Counted from the stretch's first letter, positions 24,206 through 34,758 are shown. The stretch: 64,000 nucleotides of DNA from an uncultured Eubacteriales bacterium (GCA_902793325.1 CADBCY010000025.1:1-64000), one strand, 5' to 3'. The notes: generated by a model not told the origin, from the letters alone. A program made the numbers and translations.

Positions 24206-26866
24206 ATGCGCTATTCAATAAAACAACTGCTGGCCCTGCTGGTCGCGCTGATGCTGCTGATCCCCGCAGGCCTGCCCGAGGTCGCGCAGGAGAACGACGC
24301 CGCGGAGTCGGCGCTGGAGTACATGGAGACCGAGTACGAGGTCGTGGAGGCGGACGACTGGACCTCCGCCGGGGAGATCGAGGGCTACTTGTCGGTGCCG
24401 GACGCCGGGGAGAACAGCTCGGCGGACGCCGAAGCGCCCGTCGTGGAGACGCCGGTGCAGGCGGAGGACGCCGCCGCGCCTGCGACCGACGCGGCGGAGA
24501 ATGAATCCGACCCGCAGGACCCGGCCCCGGAGGAGACCTCCGCACTGAGCGCGCGCGCCCTGACGCTAGGCGCCGGCGAGACGGCCCAGCTCCTGGTCAA
24601 CGGCGAAAAGGTCGCCAGGGGCAGCGGCTACGCCTTCTCGAGCACGGACGCCGCCATCGCCGCCGTGAACGCCGACACCGGCAAGATCACCGCGAAGAAT
24701 GCGGGCACGGCGACCGTCACCGTGACCGGCAACGGCGTGACGGACAGCTGCGAAGTGACGGTGAAGAAGGCGCCCACGAGGGTCAGGCTGAACGTCGGCA
24801 AGCGCACGCTGGGGGTGGGGGAGACCTACGCCCTCGTGGCGACGCTGCCGGCCAATTCCGCCTCGGTGCTGCGGTATTCCAGCAGCAGGAAATCCGTGGC
24901 GACGGTGAGCGCCGACGGCGTGATCACCGCGAAGAAGACGGGCACGGCCACCGTCACGGTCAAGACCTTCAACGGCATGACCGCCACCTGCGCGGTGACG
25001 GTGAAGCCCGCGCCCACGTCCATCAGCTTCGGCCGCACGGAGATCACGCTGGGCGAGGGCGAGGAAGTGCCCATGACCGCGAAGCTCAACGCGGGCAGCG
25101 CCTGGCGCATCGCCTACGACATGGCCGACGGGGCGATCGCCCAGATCAACGGCGGCAACCTGCAGGGCCTGCGGGCCGGCAGCGAAACCGACCTCGTGGC
25201 CACCGCCAACGGCCTCACGGCCACGCTGCACATCAACGTGGTGGAGGCCCCCGAAGAGGTGACCCTGCCGGAGAGCCTGATCTACATGGGCCTCGGCGAG
25301 AAGCGCACGCTCAAGCCCAGTGTGAACGACGGCAGCGCCAGCGCGTTCCGGTTCAAATCCAGCAAGAAGACGGTCGCCAAGGTGAACAGTTCTACGGGCA
25401 AGATCACCGCGAAGAAGAAGGGCAAGGCGGTCATCACCGTGACCACCTACAACGATAAGACGGCCAAGTGCACCGTCAAGGTGGTCAATGCGCCTACCAA
25501 GGTGACCCTGTCCGCCAAGAAGCTGACCCTGGGCGCGGGCGAGGAGGCCGTGCTGAAGGCGAGCCTGCCCAAGGGCACCGCTTCGGCCATTCGGTTTACC
25601 TCCAGCAACGCCGCCGTGGTCGGCGTGGACGCGAACGGCGTGGTTTCCGCCCTCGCGCCCGGCACGGCGACCGTCACGGCCAAGGCGTTCAACGGCGTGA
25701 AGGCCACCTGCAAGGTGACGGTAAAGGCCGAACCGACCTGGGTGGAGGTGGTGTGTCCCACCGAGATCAAGAACCGCGAGAGCGTGACGCTCTCCGCCCG
25801 GATGAACGACGGCGCGGTCGGCGCGGTGACCTTCGAGGCCTATCCCGAGGACGTGGTTCAGCTCGACGGCAACCGGCTGGTGGCGAAGTCGAAGGGCACG
25901 GCGACGATCGTCGCCACCGCCTACAACGGCGTGACCTCCGAGCCCTTCCAGGTGACGGTCGTGCCCAATCCGCGCTACCGCGCGCTGCTCATCGGCGAGC
26001 GGAACATCACCGGCTACAGCGAAACGCCCCGCAACGAGGCCGACGTGCAGTTGATGAAGACCATGCTGCAATCCGTCTCCGGCCCCGCCGGCGGGAAGTA
26101 TTCCGGCAACATCACCACCCGGATCAACCTGTCCAGCAGCGGCGTGAGCAGCGCCATCAACACCGCCTTCGCCGGCGCGGACGAGGACGATGTCTCGCTG
26201 TTCTTCATCGCCACCCACGGCGATTCCACCAGCAGCGGCGCCAACGCGGGCCGGCTGGTGATGACCGGCGGCAACACCGACATGCTCAAGATGCCCACGC
26301 TGGCGGGCTGGCTGGCGGACGTGCCGGGCAAGGTCGTGGTGATCGTCGAGGCCTGCGGTTCCGGCGCGGCGGTAAAGGACTACAAGACCGCCTACAGCAA
26401 CGACGCGGAGACGCCGTCCGAGGAGGAGATCCAGGCGGAAGCCGCCCGCTTCACCGAGGCCGTGGTGGAGGCGTTCGCCGACGCGGACCCGGGCATCGTG
26501 GTCAGCGCGGAGCTGGCGGACGGTTCGAAGCTGGCCCGGGCCAACGGCCCCGCGTTCGTGGTGGAGAACAAGTTCTACGTGCTCACCGCCTCCGACTACC
26601 ACGAGGACAGCTACGGCCTGACCGCCTACAACTACTTCACCAAGTGGCTGACCGACGGCGTGGGCACCTCCGGGAGCATGAAGGCCGACTACTACTACGG
26701 CGACGGCGACGGCACCGTGGCGCTGGGCGAGCTGTACAGCTACATCTCCGAGGTGGGCGACAACTACCCCATCCGGTACAGGAAGGGCTCGGGCGAAATC
26801 GCCATCGGCTACCAGCACGTGCAGGTCTATCCCGCGAACAGCGGCTACGGTCTGTTCAAGCGCTGA
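24206..26866 (+). CDS. secreted Ig-like (BIG2) repeat protein with caspase-like peptidase domain
   Basis: 886 aa. It opens with a signal peptide (MRYSIKQLLALLVALMLLIPAG), then an acidic Ala/Glu/Asp linker to about residue 110. Five or six BIG2-type Ig-like repeats follow to about residue 590, recognised by the recurring end motif (I)TAKxxGTATVTV. The C-terminal 290 residues look like a caspase/legumain-fold peptidase (C13/C14/C11 group): YRALLIGERNI at the start, His671 in FFIATHGDS and Cys717 in VIVEACGSG as the catalytic pair. No LPXTG or membrane anchor is visible, so it is released or wall-bound non-covalently. Probably a surface protease or adhesin. SD GGAGGG precedes the ATG. Its AT-rich upstream region suggests its own promoter. 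Confidence 0.88.
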   Translation: MRYSIKQLLALLVALMLLIPAGLPEVAQENDAAESALEYMETEYEVVEADDWTSAGEIEGYLSVPDAGENSSADAEAPVVETPVQAEDAAAPATDAAENESDPQDPAPEETSALSARALTLGAGETAQLLVNGEKVARGSGYAFSSTDAAIAAVNADTGKITAKNAGTATVTVTGNGVTDSCEVTVKKAPTRVRLNVGKRTLGVGETYALVATLPANSASVLRYSSSRKSVATVSADGVITAKKTGTATVTVKTFNGMTATCAVTVKPAPTSISFGRTEITLGEGEEVPMTAKLNAGSAWRIAYDMADGAIAQINGGNLQGLRAGSETDLVATANGLTATLHINVVEAPEEVTLPESLIYMGLGEKRTLKPSVNDGSASAFRFKSSKKTVAKVNSSTGKITAKKKGKAVITVTTYNDKTAKCTVKVVNAPTKVTLSAKKLTLGAGEEAVLKASLPKGTASAIRFTSSNAAVVGVDANGVVSALAPGTATVTAKAFNGVKATCKVTVKAEPTWVEVVCPTEIKNRESVTLSARMNDGAVGAVTFEAYPEDVVQLDGNRLVAKSKGTATIVATAYNGVTSEPFQVTVVPNPRYRALLIGERNITGYSETPRNEADVQLMKTMLQSVSGPAGGKYSGNITTRINLSSSGVSSAINTAFAGADEDDVSLFFIATHGDSTSSGANAGRLVMTGGNTDMLKMPTLAGWLADVPGKVVVIVEACGSGAAVKDYKTAYSNDAETPSEEEIQAEAARFTEAVVEAFADADPGIVVSAELADGSKLARANGPAFVVENKFYVLTASDYHEDSYGLTAYNYFTKWLTDGVGTSGSMKADYYYGDGDGTVALGELYSYISEVGDNYPIRYRKGSGEIAIGYQHVQVYPANSGYGLFKR

Positions 26867-26947
26867 AATAATAAGTAGAAACCCGGGACGGCCGCGCGAC
26901 CGCCCCGCAAGGGCCCGACGGACGCCCGCCGGGCGACGACGGGCAAA

Positions 26948-27001
26948 CGCGGAGATTCCCCGATCAGACTGCCGAGGCAGGGGGAACCTCCGCGTTTTTT
27001 G
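26948..27001 (+). terminator. terminator of the caspase-like gene
   Basis: AACGCGGAG...CTCCGCGTT arms with inner pairing (ATTCCCC/GGGGGAA) are followed by TTTTTT. A similar CGCGGAGATTCC hairpin occurs at 58071-58114. Confidence 0.85.
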
Positions 27002-27052
27002 CGTGGCGGGCGGGATTTCATCAAAAAATAACATACATTACGCAATCTTGAT

Positions 27053-27081
27053 TTGCAACCGCGCACGGGATGGGTTATAAT
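27053..27081 (+). promoter_or_regulatory. promoter of the S10 ribosomal operon
   Basis: TTGCAA (27053-27058), 17-nt spacer and TATAAT (27076-27081). The start site would be near 27088, giving a leader of about 250 nt before rpsJ. Confidence 0.75.
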
Positions 27082-27087
27082 AGTAAA

Positions 27088-27335
27088 GTCGTGTGCAGGG
27101 CTATCCATGTGCCTTTTGCCGGAAGGGAAATGGATGGAACGGCCCGCACGCCAGGCAAACGGGATGATCCGGAAGGTTGCGGCAGGGCGCTGGCCCGAGG
27201 CAAGGCGCGGCGCGGACGCCGGGAATTTCCGGGGACTATGTCCGACAATCGGACGACGGAGCTCATGCCCGTCGCGAAAAATAACTATAGGACACGCCCG
27301 GCAGCGTGTGCATGAGTTCAACAGGAGGAAAGACC
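27088..27335 (+). promoter_or_regulatory. long leader of the S10 operon
   Basis: About 250 nt of GC-rich, hairpin-forming leader (for instance AATTTCCGGGG and TCCGACAATCGGA pieces) with no convincing coding frame. Leaders of this operon are bound by a ribosomal protein such as uL4 in several bacteria; whether this one is regulated so is inference. No terminator T-run was found inside it. Confidence 0.4.
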
Positions 27336-27644
27336 ATGGCAAACCAGAAGATCCGCATCAAGCTCAAGGCCTATGAGCACTCCATCATCGACCAGAGCGC
27401 GGCCCGCATCGTGGACGTCGCCAAGCGCACCGGCTCCCGTATCTCCGGCCCGATCCCGCTGCCCACTGAGAAGGAGATCGTGACCATCCTGCGCTCCCCC
27501 CACAAGCACAAGGATTCCCGCGAGCAGTTCGAGATGCGCACCCACAAGCGCCTCATCGACATCCTGCAGCCCACGCCCCAGACGGTGGACGCTCTGACCA
27601 AGCTGGACCTGCCGGCCGGCGTTGAAATCGAGATCAAGCTGTAA
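27336..27644 (+). CDS. rpsJ: 30S ribosomal protein uS10
   Basis: 102 aa from ATG 27336 with SD AGGAGG. It carries the family pattern [29 protein letters not shown] and RTHKRLIDI. Part of the 30S head, and in other bacteria also an antitermination factor (NusE). First gene of the S10 operon. A 158-bp hairpin-forming spacer separates it from rplC. Confidence 0.98.
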   Translation: MANQKIRIKLKAYEHSIIDQSAARIVDVAKRTGSRISGPIPLPTEKEIVTILRSPHKHKDSREQFEMRTHKRLIDILQPTPQTVDALTKLDLPAGVEIEIKL

Positions 27645-27802
27645 GCGATCGGGGCGGACGGACGCGCTGAACGCGAGGCATCCTGCGTAGCGGAACGTTC
27701 ATCGTCCGGTTGAAGCCCGAAAACCTGCGGCTTATCAATAGGGGGACAACCCCCGAGGCAAACTGCAAAGCGGTTTGTTGAATAACCGAAAGAGGTGTAA
27801 CA

Positions 27803-28444
27803 ATGAAAAAGGCAATTCTCGGCAAGAAGATCGGCATGACGCAGATTTTCGTTTCTGACGGACGTCTGGTGCCGGTCACCGTCGTCGAAGCGGGCCCCTG
27901 CACCGTCACCCAGGTGAAGACCGCGAAGACCGACGGCTACGAAGCGGTGCAGGTCGGTTTCGACGAGCTCAGCGAACAGCGGGCCAAGAAACTGCTCAAC
28001 AAGCCCGAGCAAGGTCACTTCGCCAAGGCCGGCGTCAAGCCCGCCCGCTACCTGCGGGAGTTCAGGTTCGAGGACATCTCCGGCTACTCCGTGGGCGACA
28101 GCATCAAGTGCGACGTGTTCGCCGAGGGCGACAAGATCGACGTCATCGGCACCAGCAAGGGCCACGGCTACACCGGCGTCATCCAGCGCTGGAACCAGCA
28201 CACCGGCCCCATGGCCCACGGCTCCAAGTACCATCGCGGCGTGGGTTCTCTGAGCGCCAACTCTGACCCGTCCCGCGTGTTCAAGAACAAGAAGATGGCC
28301 GGCCAGTACGGCGGCGATCGCGTCACCGTGCAGAACCTTGAGATCGTCAAGGTCGACGCCGAGCGCAACCTGCTCATGATCAAGGGCGCGATCCCGGGCG
28401 CCAACGGCAGCCTGGTCATGGTGCGCGACGCGGTCAAGGGTTAA
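27803..28444 (+). CDS. rplC: 50S ribosomal protein uL3
   Basis: 213 aa. It begins [16 protein letters not shown], the canonical bacterial uL3 start, and contains the loop region [26 protein letters not shown] that reaches the peptidyl transferase centre; the Gln of RWNQ is the usual methylated position. SD AAAGAGGTG. Normal length. Followed after 15 nt by rplD. Confidence 0.98.
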   Translation: MKKAILGKKIGMTQIFVSDGRLVPVTVVEAGPCTVTQVKTAKTDGYEAVQVGFDELSEQRAKKLLNKPEQGHFAKAGVKPARYLREFRFEDISGYSVGDSIKCDVFAEGDKIDVIGTSKGHGYTGVIQRWNQHTGPMAHGSKYHRGVGSLSANSDPSRVFKNKKMAGQYGGDRVTVQNLEIVKVDAERNLLMIKGAIPGANGSLVMVRDAVKG

Positions 28445-28459
28445 TAGGAGGACGCAATC

Positions 28460-29092
28460 ATGGCAAACGTAAAGGTATTCAACATGCAGGGCGGCGAGGT
28501 CGGCGCGATCGAGCTCAACGATTCCGTCTTCGCCATCGAGCCCCACACCAGTGCGATGCACGCCGTCGTTCGCGCCTACATGAACGCGCAGCGTCAGGGC
28601 ACCCAGTCCGCCAGGACCCGCACCGAGGTGCGCGGCGGCGGCCGTAAGATCTATCGCCAGAAGGGCACCGGCAATGCGCGCCATCATGGCCGCCGGGCCC
28701 CGCAGTTCACCCACGGCGGCGTGGTGTTCGCGCCCAAGCCCCGCGACTATCGCATCAGCGTGCCGCGCAAGGTTCGCCGCCTGGCCATGAAGAGCGCGCT
28801 GTCCTGCAAGGTCGCCGAGCAGCAGATCGTGGTGCTGGACAAGATCGAGCTGGCCGAGGCCGACGCCAAGACCAGGAACATCGTCAAGATGCTCAAGGCC
28901 CTGGGCGCCGAGAAGAAGGTCCTGATCGTGACCAAGGACGCCGAGCCCATGGTGGTTCGCGCCGCGAACAACATTCAGGATTGCAAGACCACCTTCGTGG
29001 GCAGCCTGAACGTCGTGGACATTCTCACCTGCGACAAGTTCATCATTTCTCAGGACGCCGTGAAGCTGGTTGAGGAGGTTTACGCGGAATGA
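28460..29092 (+). CDS. rplD: 50S ribosomal protein uL4
   Basis: 210 aa with the conserved extended loop [20 protein letters not shown] and [17 protein letters not shown], which lines the exit tunnel. SD AGGAGG. Overlaps rplW by 4 nt (ATGA). In other bacteria uL4 also represses the S10 operon. Confidence 0.98.
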   Translation: MANVKVFNMQGGEVGAIELNDSVFAIEPHTSAMHAVVRAYMNAQRQGTQSARTRTEVRGGGRKIYRQKGTGNARHHGRRAPQFTHGGVVFAPKPRDYRISVPRKVRRLAMKSALSCKVAEQQIVVLDKIELAEADAKTRNIVKMLKALGAEKKVLIVTKDAEPMVVRAANNIQDCKTTFVGSLNVVDILTCDKFIISQDAVKLVEEVYAE

Positions 29093-29394
29093 AGAGCGCA
29101 TATGACATCATCATCAAGCCGGTGCTGACCGAAAAGTCCTACGCCGACATGGCCGAGCGGAAATACACCTTCCAGGTGGCCATCGGCGCGAACAAGACCG
29201 AGATCAAGCAGGCCGTCGAGACCGTGTTCCCCGGCGTGAAGGTCGCGTCCGTCAACACCATGCGCACGATCGGCAAGATCAAGCGCCAGGGCCGCTACTC
29301 CGGCCGCACGCCGGAGATCAAGAAGGCCATCGTCACCCTGAAGAGCGATTCCAAGGGGATCGAGTTCTTCGAGGGCATGGCCGTCGAGGAATAA
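29089..29394 (+). CDS. rplW: 50S ribosomal protein uL23
   Basis: 101 aa beginning [18 protein letters not shown], with the family core [20 protein letters not shown]. It sits at the tunnel exit and docks trigger factor and SRP. It starts within the rplD stop, with the SD inside rplD (GAGGAGG), so the pair is translationally coupled. Confidence 0.98.
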   Translation: MKSAYDIIIKPVLTEKSYADMAERKYTFQVAIGANKTEIKQAVETVFPGVKVASVNTMRTIGKIKRQGRYSGRTPEIKKAIVTLKSDSKGIEFFEGMAVEE

Positions 29395-29506
29395 GCCCGG
29401 CCACCCTTTGAAGCCCGGACGCCGCGAGGCGGGAGAATTCACCGGGTTTCCACAATGGCAGGTTCGCCGAAAATGAACCAAATCAAGTAAAGGGGAGTAA
29501 AACACC

Positions 29507-30343
29507 ATGGCAATTCGAGTCTACAAGCCGACCTCGCCCGCACGGCGCTTCATGTCGGTGCTGACTTACGAAGAGGTCACCAAGAAGACGCCCGAGCGCT
29601 CTCTGGTCACCGATCTCAGGCACAAGGCCGGCCGCAACAACGCCGGCAAGATCACCGTCCGCCACCAGGGCGGCGGCGCGCGGCGCAAGTACCGCATCAT
29701 CGACTTCAAGCGGCAGAAGGATGGCATCCCCGCCACCGTGAAGGCCATTGAGTACGATCCCAACCGCACCTGCTTCATCGCCCTCCTGTACTACGCCGAC
29801 GGCGAGAAGCGGTACATCCTGGCCCCGCTGGGCCTGAAGGTGGGCGACACCGTGATGTCCGGCCCCGACGCCGACATCCAGCCCGGCAACTGCCTGCCCA
29901 TCGCCAACATCCCCCTGGGCACCCTGATCCACAACATCGAGATCAAGGTCGGCCGCGGCGGCCAGATGGTCCGCTCCGCCGGCACCGCCGCTCAGGTCAT
30001 GGCGAAGGAGGGCGAGTACGCCCAGATCCGCCTGCCTTCCGGCGAGGTGCGCAAGGTCTCCATGAAGGCCCGCGCCACCGTGGGCACCGTGGGCAACAGC
30101 GACCACAGCAACGTGCGCATCGGCAAGGCCGGCCGCAAGCGCCACATGGGCGTCCGCCCCACCGTCCGCGGCGTCGTCATGAACCCCTGCGATCACCCGC
30201 ACGGCGGCGGCGAAGGCCGTTCCCCGGTGGGCATGCCCGCTCCGATGTCCCCGTGGGGCAAGAAGACCCAGGGCGTCAAGACCCGCAAGCATCGCAAGTA
30301 TTCCGACAAGCTGATCATCAGCCGCGCCAAGAAGAACAAGTAA
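29507..30343 (+). CDS. rplB: 50S ribosomal protein uL2
   Basis: 278 aa, normal length. Signature stretches are [32 protein letters not shown] and the functionally critical [13 protein letters not shown] near the C-terminus. Primary 23S binding protein needed for subunit joining. SD GGGGAG. Separated from rplW by a 112-bp spacer. Confidence 0.98.
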   Translation: MAIRVYKPTSPARRFMSVLTYEEVTKKTPERSLVTDLRHKAGRNNAGKITVRHQGGGARRKYRIIDFKRQKDGIPATVKAIEYDPNRTCFIALLYYADGEKRYILAPLGLKVGDTVMSGPDADIQPGNCLPIANIPLGTLIHNIEIKVGRGGQMVRSAGTAAQVMAKEGEYAQIRLPSGEVRKVSMKARATVGTVGNSDHSNVRIGKAGRKRHMGVRPTVRGVVMNPCDHPHGGGEGRSPVGMPAPMSPWGKKTQGVKTRKHRKYSDKLIISRAKKNK

Positions 30344-30364
30344 GCCTGAAAGGAGGCAAACCAA

Positions 30365-30643
30365 ATGAGCAGATCTGTTAAAAAGGGTCCCTTCATTCAG
30401 CCCGCGCTGCTGAAGCGCGTGCAGGAGATGAACGCTTCCGGTGAGAAGAAGGTTCTGAAGACCTGGTCTCGTTCCTCTACCATCTTCCCGGACTTCATCG
30501 GTCACACGGTTGCCGTCCATGACGGCCGCAAGCACGTTCCGGTCTATGTGACCGAGGATATGGTCGGACACAAGTTCGGCGAGTTCGCCCCCACCCGTAC
30601 CTTCAGGGGCCACGCCGGTGAAAAAGCGTCGTCCCGCAAGTAA
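30365..30643 (+). CDS. rpsS: 30S ribosomal protein uS19
   Basis: 92 aa; [19 protein letters not shown] at the start and [21 protein letters not shown] in the middle are diagnostic. Binds the 30S head next to uS13. SD AAAGGAGG. Confidence 0.98.
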   Translation: MSRSVKKGPFIQPALLKRVQEMNASGEKKVLKTWSRSSTIFPDFIGHTVAVHDGRKHVPVYVTEDMVGHKFGEFAPTRTFRGHAGEKASSRK

Positions 30644-30661
30644 CGGAAGGAGAGAAAAATC

Positions 30662-31042
30662 ATGGCAACTCGTGTAAAAGAGAAGACCGCGGCCCGCAAG
30701 GCGAATGCCGATAAGCGCCCGCGCGCGACTGCCAAGTACGTCCGCATCGCGCCCCGCAAGGCGAAGATCGTGGTGGATCTGATCCGCGGCAAGCAGGTGG
30801 ACGACGCCCTGGCAATCCTCATGTATACGCCCAAGAGCGCGGCGCCCGTGGTGGAGAAGCTGCTCAGCAGCGCCATCGCCAACGCCGAGTTCAAGGAGAT
30901 GGACCGCTCCAGCCTGTACGTGGCTGAGGTCTACGCGAATCAGGGCCCGACCCTGAAGCGCTACTGGGCGCGTTCCCACGGTCGTGCAGACATGATCAAG
31001 AAGCACACCAGCCACATCACGATCGTGCTCGACCAGAAGTGA
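30662..31042 (+). CDS. rplV: 50S ribosomal protein uL22
   Basis: 126 aa. Core [22 protein letters not shown] and C-terminal RAMGRAD-type loop [17 protein letters not shown]. The beta-hairpin lines the exit tunnel where macrolides bind. The basic N-terminal extension (about 15 residues) is slightly longer than in many homologues. Confidence 0.98.
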   Translation: MATRVKEKTAARKANADKRPRATAKYVRIAPRKAKIVVDLIRGKQVDDALAILMYTPKSAAPVVEKLLSSAIANAEFKEMDRSSLYVAEVYANQGPTLKRYWARSHGRADMIKKHTSHITIVLDQK

Positions 31043-31055
31043 GGGAGGATATAAA

Positions 31056-31841
31056 ATGGGACAGAAAGTTAATCCCCATGGCGCGCGCGTTGGTGTCATC
31101 CTGGACTGGAGCACCAAGTGGTACGCAGGGAAGAAGGATTTTTCCAACAATCTGATCGAGGACTACAATCTTCGCAAGATGCTGAAGGAAAAGCTGTACA
31201 CCGCGGGCGTCTCCCGCATTGACATCCAGCGCACCGGTGCCAAGCTCCACGTGAGCGTGTACACCGCCAAGCCCGGCATCGTGATCGGCAAGGGCGGCGC
31301 GGGCGTCGAGGCCCTGAAGAAGGAAGTCGAGCAGTTTACCGGCCGCCAGGTCGCGCTGGATATCATGGAGATCAAGAATCCCGATACCGACGCGCAGTTG
31401 GTCGCCGAGAACATCGCCCAGCAGCTGGAGAAGCGCATCTCCTTCCGCCGCGCGATGAAGCAGTGCCTGGGCCGCGCCATCAAGGCGGGCGCCAAGGGCA
31501 TCAAGACCAGCGTCAGCGGCCGCCTGGGCGGCGCCGACATCGCCCGTTCCGAGGGCTACCACGAGGGCTCCATCCCGCTGCAGACCCTGCGCGCCAACAT
31601 CGACTATGGCTTCGCTGAGGCCAGGACGACCTACGGCCGCATCGGCGTCAAGGTGTGGATCTACAAGGGCCAGGTGCTGCCGCAGAACGGCAAGAAGGTG
31701 CTGGTCGGCTATACCGATATGAAGAGCCCCTTCGGTGGCAGGGATGACCGCCGCCGTCGTGGCGACCGCGGCGACCGCCGTCCCCGCGGCGACCGTCCCG
31801 AGCGCCGTGAGCGCCAGGACCGTCAGGAAGGAGGCAAATAA
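31056..31841 (+). CDS. rpsC: 30S ribosomal protein uS3
   Basis: 261 aa. N-terminal [17 protein letters not shown] domain with GKGG near residue 70, and C-terminal domain [15 protein letters not shown]. It has an Arg/Asp-rich tail (residues 225-261, repeated RGDRGDRR units) longer than in most homologues. Part of the mRNA entry helicase site. Confidence 0.98.
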   Translation: MGQKVNPHGARVGVILDWSTKWYAGKKDFSNNLIEDYNLRKMLKEKLYTAGVSRIDIQRTGAKLHVSVYTAKPGIVIGKGGAGVEALKKEVEQFTGRQVALDIMEIKNPDTDAQLVAENIAQQLEKRISFRRAMKQCLGRAIKAGAKGIKTSVSGRLGGADIARSEGYHEGSIPLQTLRANIDYGFAEARTTYGRIGVKVWIYKGQVLPQNGKKVLVGYTDMKSPFGGRDDRRRRGDRGDRRPRGDRPERRERQDRQEGGK

Positions 31842-31844
31842 ACC

Positions 31845-32285
31845 ATGCTGATGCCCAAGAGAGTCAAGCACCGCAAAGTCAGCCGCGGTCGCATGAAGGG
31901 TAAGGCCCAGCGCGGCAATTTCCTCGCCTATGGCGATTATGGCATCGTCGCGACCAAGCCCGGTTGGATCACCTCCAACCAGATCGAGGCCGCCCGTCAG
32001 GCCATGACCCGTCACACCAAGCGTGGCGGCCAGGTCTGGATCAAGATTTTCCCCGATAAGCCCATTACCGCAAAGCCGGCCGAGACCCGAATGGGTTCCG
32101 GTAAGGGCGCGCCCGAGTACTGGGTCGCCGTGGTCAAGCCCGGCCGCGTGCTGTTTGAGATGAAGGGCGTGAGCGAAGAAGTGGCCCGCGAGGCCCTGCG
32201 CCTGGCTGCACACAAGCTGCCCATCACGACCAAGTTCATCAAGCGTGAAGAAGTGAAGACTGAGAATGGCGGTGAGCAGCAGTGA
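31845..32285 (+). CDS. rplP: 50S ribosomal protein uL16
   Basis: 146 aa: [19 protein letters not shown] at the start, then [23 protein letters not shown]. Helps organise the A site. Starts 4 nt after rpsC with SD AGGAGG and overlaps rpmC by 4 nt. Confidence 0.98.
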   Translation: MLMPKRVKHRKVSRGRMKGKAQRGNFLAYGDYGIVATKPGWITSNQIEAARQAMTRHTKRGGQVWIKIFPDKPITAKPAETRMGSGKGAPEYWVAVVKPGRVLFEMKGVSEEVAREALRLAAHKLPITTKFIKREEVKTENGGEQQ

Positions 32286-32497
32286 AGACCAAGGACGAAC
32301 TGAAGGCCCTGCAGGCGAAGACCATCGCCGAGCTCGACACCGATCTGAAGAACAAGAAGAGCGAGCTGTTCAACCTGCGCTTCCAGCTGGCGACCGGTCA
32401 GCTGCAGAATACCGCGGCCATCCGCGAGTGCAAGAAGAGCATCGCCCGCGTGAAGACCGTGCTCCGTCAGCGCGAGCTGGCCGAGAAGAAGGCGTAA
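32282..32497 (+). CDS. rpmC: 50S ribosomal protein uL29
   Basis: 71 aa, starting with GTG 32282 inside the rplP stop region. Typical two-helix hairpin: [24 protein letters not shown] followed by [10 protein letters not shown]. Located at the tunnel exit beside uL23. Confidence 0.97.
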   Translation: MKTKDELKALQAKTIAELDTDLKNKKSELFNLRFQLATGQLQNTAAIRECKKSIARVKTVLRQRELAEKKA

Positions 32498-32518
32498 TGC
32501 GAGAGGAGGCAACTGAAA

Positions 32519-32779
32519 ATGGCTGAAGTGAGAGGCATGCGCAAAACTCGTATCGGCGTGGTTGTTTCCGACAAGATGGACAAGACCATCGTTGTTGAAA
32601 TTCGCAACCGCGTCAAGCATCCCCTGTATGGCAAGATCATGAACCGCACCATCAAGCTGAAGGCTCATGACGAAGAGAACCAGGCCGGCATCGGCGATAC
32701 CGTGAAGGTCATGGAGACCCGCCCGCTGTCCAAGGACAAGCGCTGGCGCCTGGTTGAGATCATCGAGAAGGCGAAGTAA
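32519..32779 (+). CDS. rpsQ: 30S ribosomal protein uS17
   Basis: 86 aa with the OB-fold pattern [21 protein letters not shown] and [10 protein letters not shown]-type stretch [15 protein letters not shown]. Binds 16S helix 11. SD GAGGAGG. Confidence 0.98.
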   Translation: MAEVRGMRKTRIGVVVSDKMDKTIVVEIRNRVKHPLYGKIMNRTIKLKAHDEENQAGIGDTVKVMETRPLSKDKRWRLVEIIEKAK

Positions 32780-32812
32780 GACGCCGATCAACCCGCAAGG
32801 AGGAAGAAAACA

Positions 32813-33181
32813 ATGATTCAGCCTCAAACTCGTTTGAAGGTGGCCGATAATTCCGGCGCAAAGGAAATCATGTGCTTCCGCGTGCTGGGCGGCTCTTTCC
32901 GCCGCACCGGCAGCGTAGGCGACGTCATCGTGGCTTCCGTCAAGACCGCGACCCCCGGCGGCGCGGTGAAGAAGGGCGAAGTCGTGAAGGCCGTCATCGT
33001 GCGCACGAAGAAGCAGTATCGTCGTCCCGACGGCACCTACATCCGTTTCGACGACAACGCAGCCGTTATCATCAACGAACAGAAGCAGCCCAGGGGCACC
33101 CGCATCTTTGGGCCTGTGGCTCGTGAGCTCCGCGAAAAGGACTACATGAAGATCGTTTCGCTGGCGCCCGAAGTGCTTTAA
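32813..33181 (+). CDS. rplN: 50S ribosomal protein uL14
   Basis: 122 aa, the usual length, beginning [20 protein letters not shown], with the conserved [15 protein letters not shown] and the C-terminal [20 protein letters not shown]. Forms an intersubunit bridge. SD AAGGAGG. Confidence 0.98.
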   Translation: MIQPQTRLKVADNSGAKEIMCFRVLGGSFRRTGSVGDVIVASVKTATPGGAVKKGEVVKAVIVRTKKQYRRPDGTYIRFDDNAAVIINEQKQPRGTRIFGPVARELREKDYMKIVSLAPEVL

Positions 33182-33193
33182 TGGAGGTGCAAC

Positions 33194-33544
33194 ATGGCAG
33201 CGAAGCTGAAAGTGAAGGTTGGCGATACCGTCATGGTCATCGCCGGCGAAGACAAAAACAAGAAGGAAAACACCGGCAAGGTACAGAAGGTCTTCCCTGA
33301 GACCGGCCGCATTATCGTCGAGGGCGTCAACATGGTGAAGAAGCACCAGAAGCCCCGTGGTCAGGGTATGCCCGGCGGCATCATCGAGAAGGAAGCGCCC
33401 ATCGACGCCTCCAACGTGATGGTCATTTGCCCCAAGTGCGGCAAGCCCACCCGTATCGGCCACGTGTTCATCGACGGCGAAGGCAAGCCCTCTCGCCGCA
33501 AGCGCCGCCAGTGCAAGAAGTGCAACGCGGTCTTTGACAACTGA
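33194..33544 (+). CDS. rplX: 50S ribosomal protein uL24
   Basis: 116 aa. A KOW motif opens it (KVGDTVMVIAGEDKNKKENTG). The C-terminal extension holds two CxxC pairs (CPKCGKPT and CKKCNAVF), so it probably binds zinc; many homologues keep only part of this. Initiates 50S assembly. Confidence 0.98.
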   Translation: MAAKLKVKVGDTVMVIAGEDKNKKENTGKVQKVFPETGRIIVEGVNMVKKHQKPRGQGMPGGIIEKEAPIDASNVMVICPKCGKPTRIGHVFIDGEGKPSRRKRRQCKKCNAVFDN

Positions 33545-33565
33545 TGTTGAGGGAGGATTAGCACA

Positions 33566-34105
33566 GTGGCAAGATTAAAGGATAAGTACCGCGCGGAAGT
33601 GGCGCCGGCCCTGCAGCAGCGCTTCCAGTACAAGAATGTAATGGAAATCCCGCGCCTGGAGAAGGTCGTCATCAACATGGGCCTGGGCGACTGCAAGGAC
33701 AACGCCAAGGCGCTGGAGACCGCCGTCAGCGAGCTGACCACCATCGCGGGCCAGAAGCCCCTGGTGACCAAGGCCAAGAAGTCCATCGCGAACTTCAAGC
33801 TGCGCGCGGGCATGAACGTCGGCGCGAAGGTCACCCTGCGCGGCGACAGAATGTATGAGTTCACCGACAAGCTCGTCAGCATCGTGCTCCCCCGCGTGCG
33901 CGACTTCCGCGGCGTTTCCGCCAAGGCCTTCGACGGCCGCGGCAACTACAGCCTGGGCGTTCGCGAGCAGCTGATTTTCCCCGAAATCGAGTACGATAAG
34001 GTCGAAAAGATCCGCGGCATGGAGATGATCTTCGTCACCACCGCCAAGACCGACGAGGAAGCCAAGGAGCTGCTGCGCCTGCTGGGCATGCCGTTCCAGG
34101 CTTGA
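33566..34105 (+). CDS. rplE: 50S ribosomal protein uL5
   Basis: 179 aa, GTG start with SD GGGAGGA. Family stretches are [19 protein letters not shown] and [20 protein letters not shown]. Binds 5S rRNA and the P-site tRNA region. Confidence 0.98.
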   Translation: MARLKDKYRAEVAPALQQRFQYKNVMEIPRLEKVVINMGLGDCKDNAKALETAVSELTTIAGQKPLVTKAKKSIANFKLRAGMNVGAKVTLRGDRMYEFTDKLVSIVLPRVRDFRGVSAKAFDGRGNYSLGVREQLIFPEIEYDKVEKIRGMEMIFVTTAKTDEEAKELLRLLGMPFQA

Positions 34106-34124
34106 TTGAAGGAGGAAATCGATC

Positions 34125-34310
34125 GTGGCTAAGACAAGCATGAAGATTAAGCAGGCCCGGCCCGCTAAGTATTCCACCCGCGCCTACACCCGCTGCCGCA
34201 TCTGCGGCCGCCCCCATTCCGTGCTGCGCAAGTACGGCGTATGCCGCATTTGCTTCCGCGAGCTGGCCTATGCGGGCCAGATCCCGGGCGTGCGCAAGGC
34301 CAGCTGGTAA
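34125..34310 (+). CDS. rpsN: 30S ribosomal protein uS14, zinc type
   Basis: 61 aa, GTG start at 34125 with SD AAGGAGG. It is the short zinc-ribbon form: [20 protein letters not shown] supplies four cysteines. This form is typical of many Firmicutes. Confidence 0.98.
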   Translation: MAKTSMKIKQARPAKYSTRAYTRCRICGRPHSVLRKYGVCRICFRELAYAGQIPGVRKASW

Positions 34311-34335
34311 TCTGGCAGTTGAAGGAGGATAAAAA

Positions 34336-34737
34336 ATGGCTGTTATTAACGATCCCATCGCGGATATGCTCACCCGCATCCGCAACGGCCTGATTGCCAG
34401 ACACGACAGTGTGACGATGCCCGCTTCCAACGAGAAGAAGGCCATCGCCAAGATCCTGCTGGACGAAGGCTATATCAAGTCTGTTGATTTCATCGACGAC
34501 GGTCTGCAGGGGCAGATCAAGATCGCGCTGAAGTACGTTCAGGGCCGCGAATCCGTGATCAAGGGCCTGAAGCGCATTTCCAAGCCCGGCCTGCGCGTCT
34601 ATGCCAAGAGCAACGAGCTGCCCAAGGTGCTGGGCGGCCTGGGCATCGCCATCGTCTCCACGTCCAAGGGCGTGATGACCGACAAGGCCGCGCGCGTCGC
34701 GGGCGTCGGCGGCGAAGTGCTCGCCTATATCTGGTAA
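34336..34737 (+). CDS. rpsH: 30S ribosomal protein uS8
   Basis: 133 aa with [15 protein letters not shown] at the N-terminus and the C-terminal rRNA-binding stretch [20 protein letters not shown] (here IVSTSKG). Central-domain assembly protein. SD AAGGAGG. Confidence 0.98.
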   Translation: MAVINDPIADMLTRIRNGLIARHDSVTMPASNEKKAIAKILLDEGYIKSVDFIDDGLQGQIKIALKYVQGRESVIKGLKRISKPGLRVYAKSNELPKVLGGLGIAIVSTSKGVMTDKAARVAGVGGEVLAYIW

Positions 34738-34758
34738 TAAGTTTGGAGGTACACTAGA

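Noticed and set aside
24566-27034. Minus-strand frame opposite the caspase-like gene (822 aa)
   Set aside because: Composition typical of an antisense GC shadow; it runs through the terminator and has no SD.
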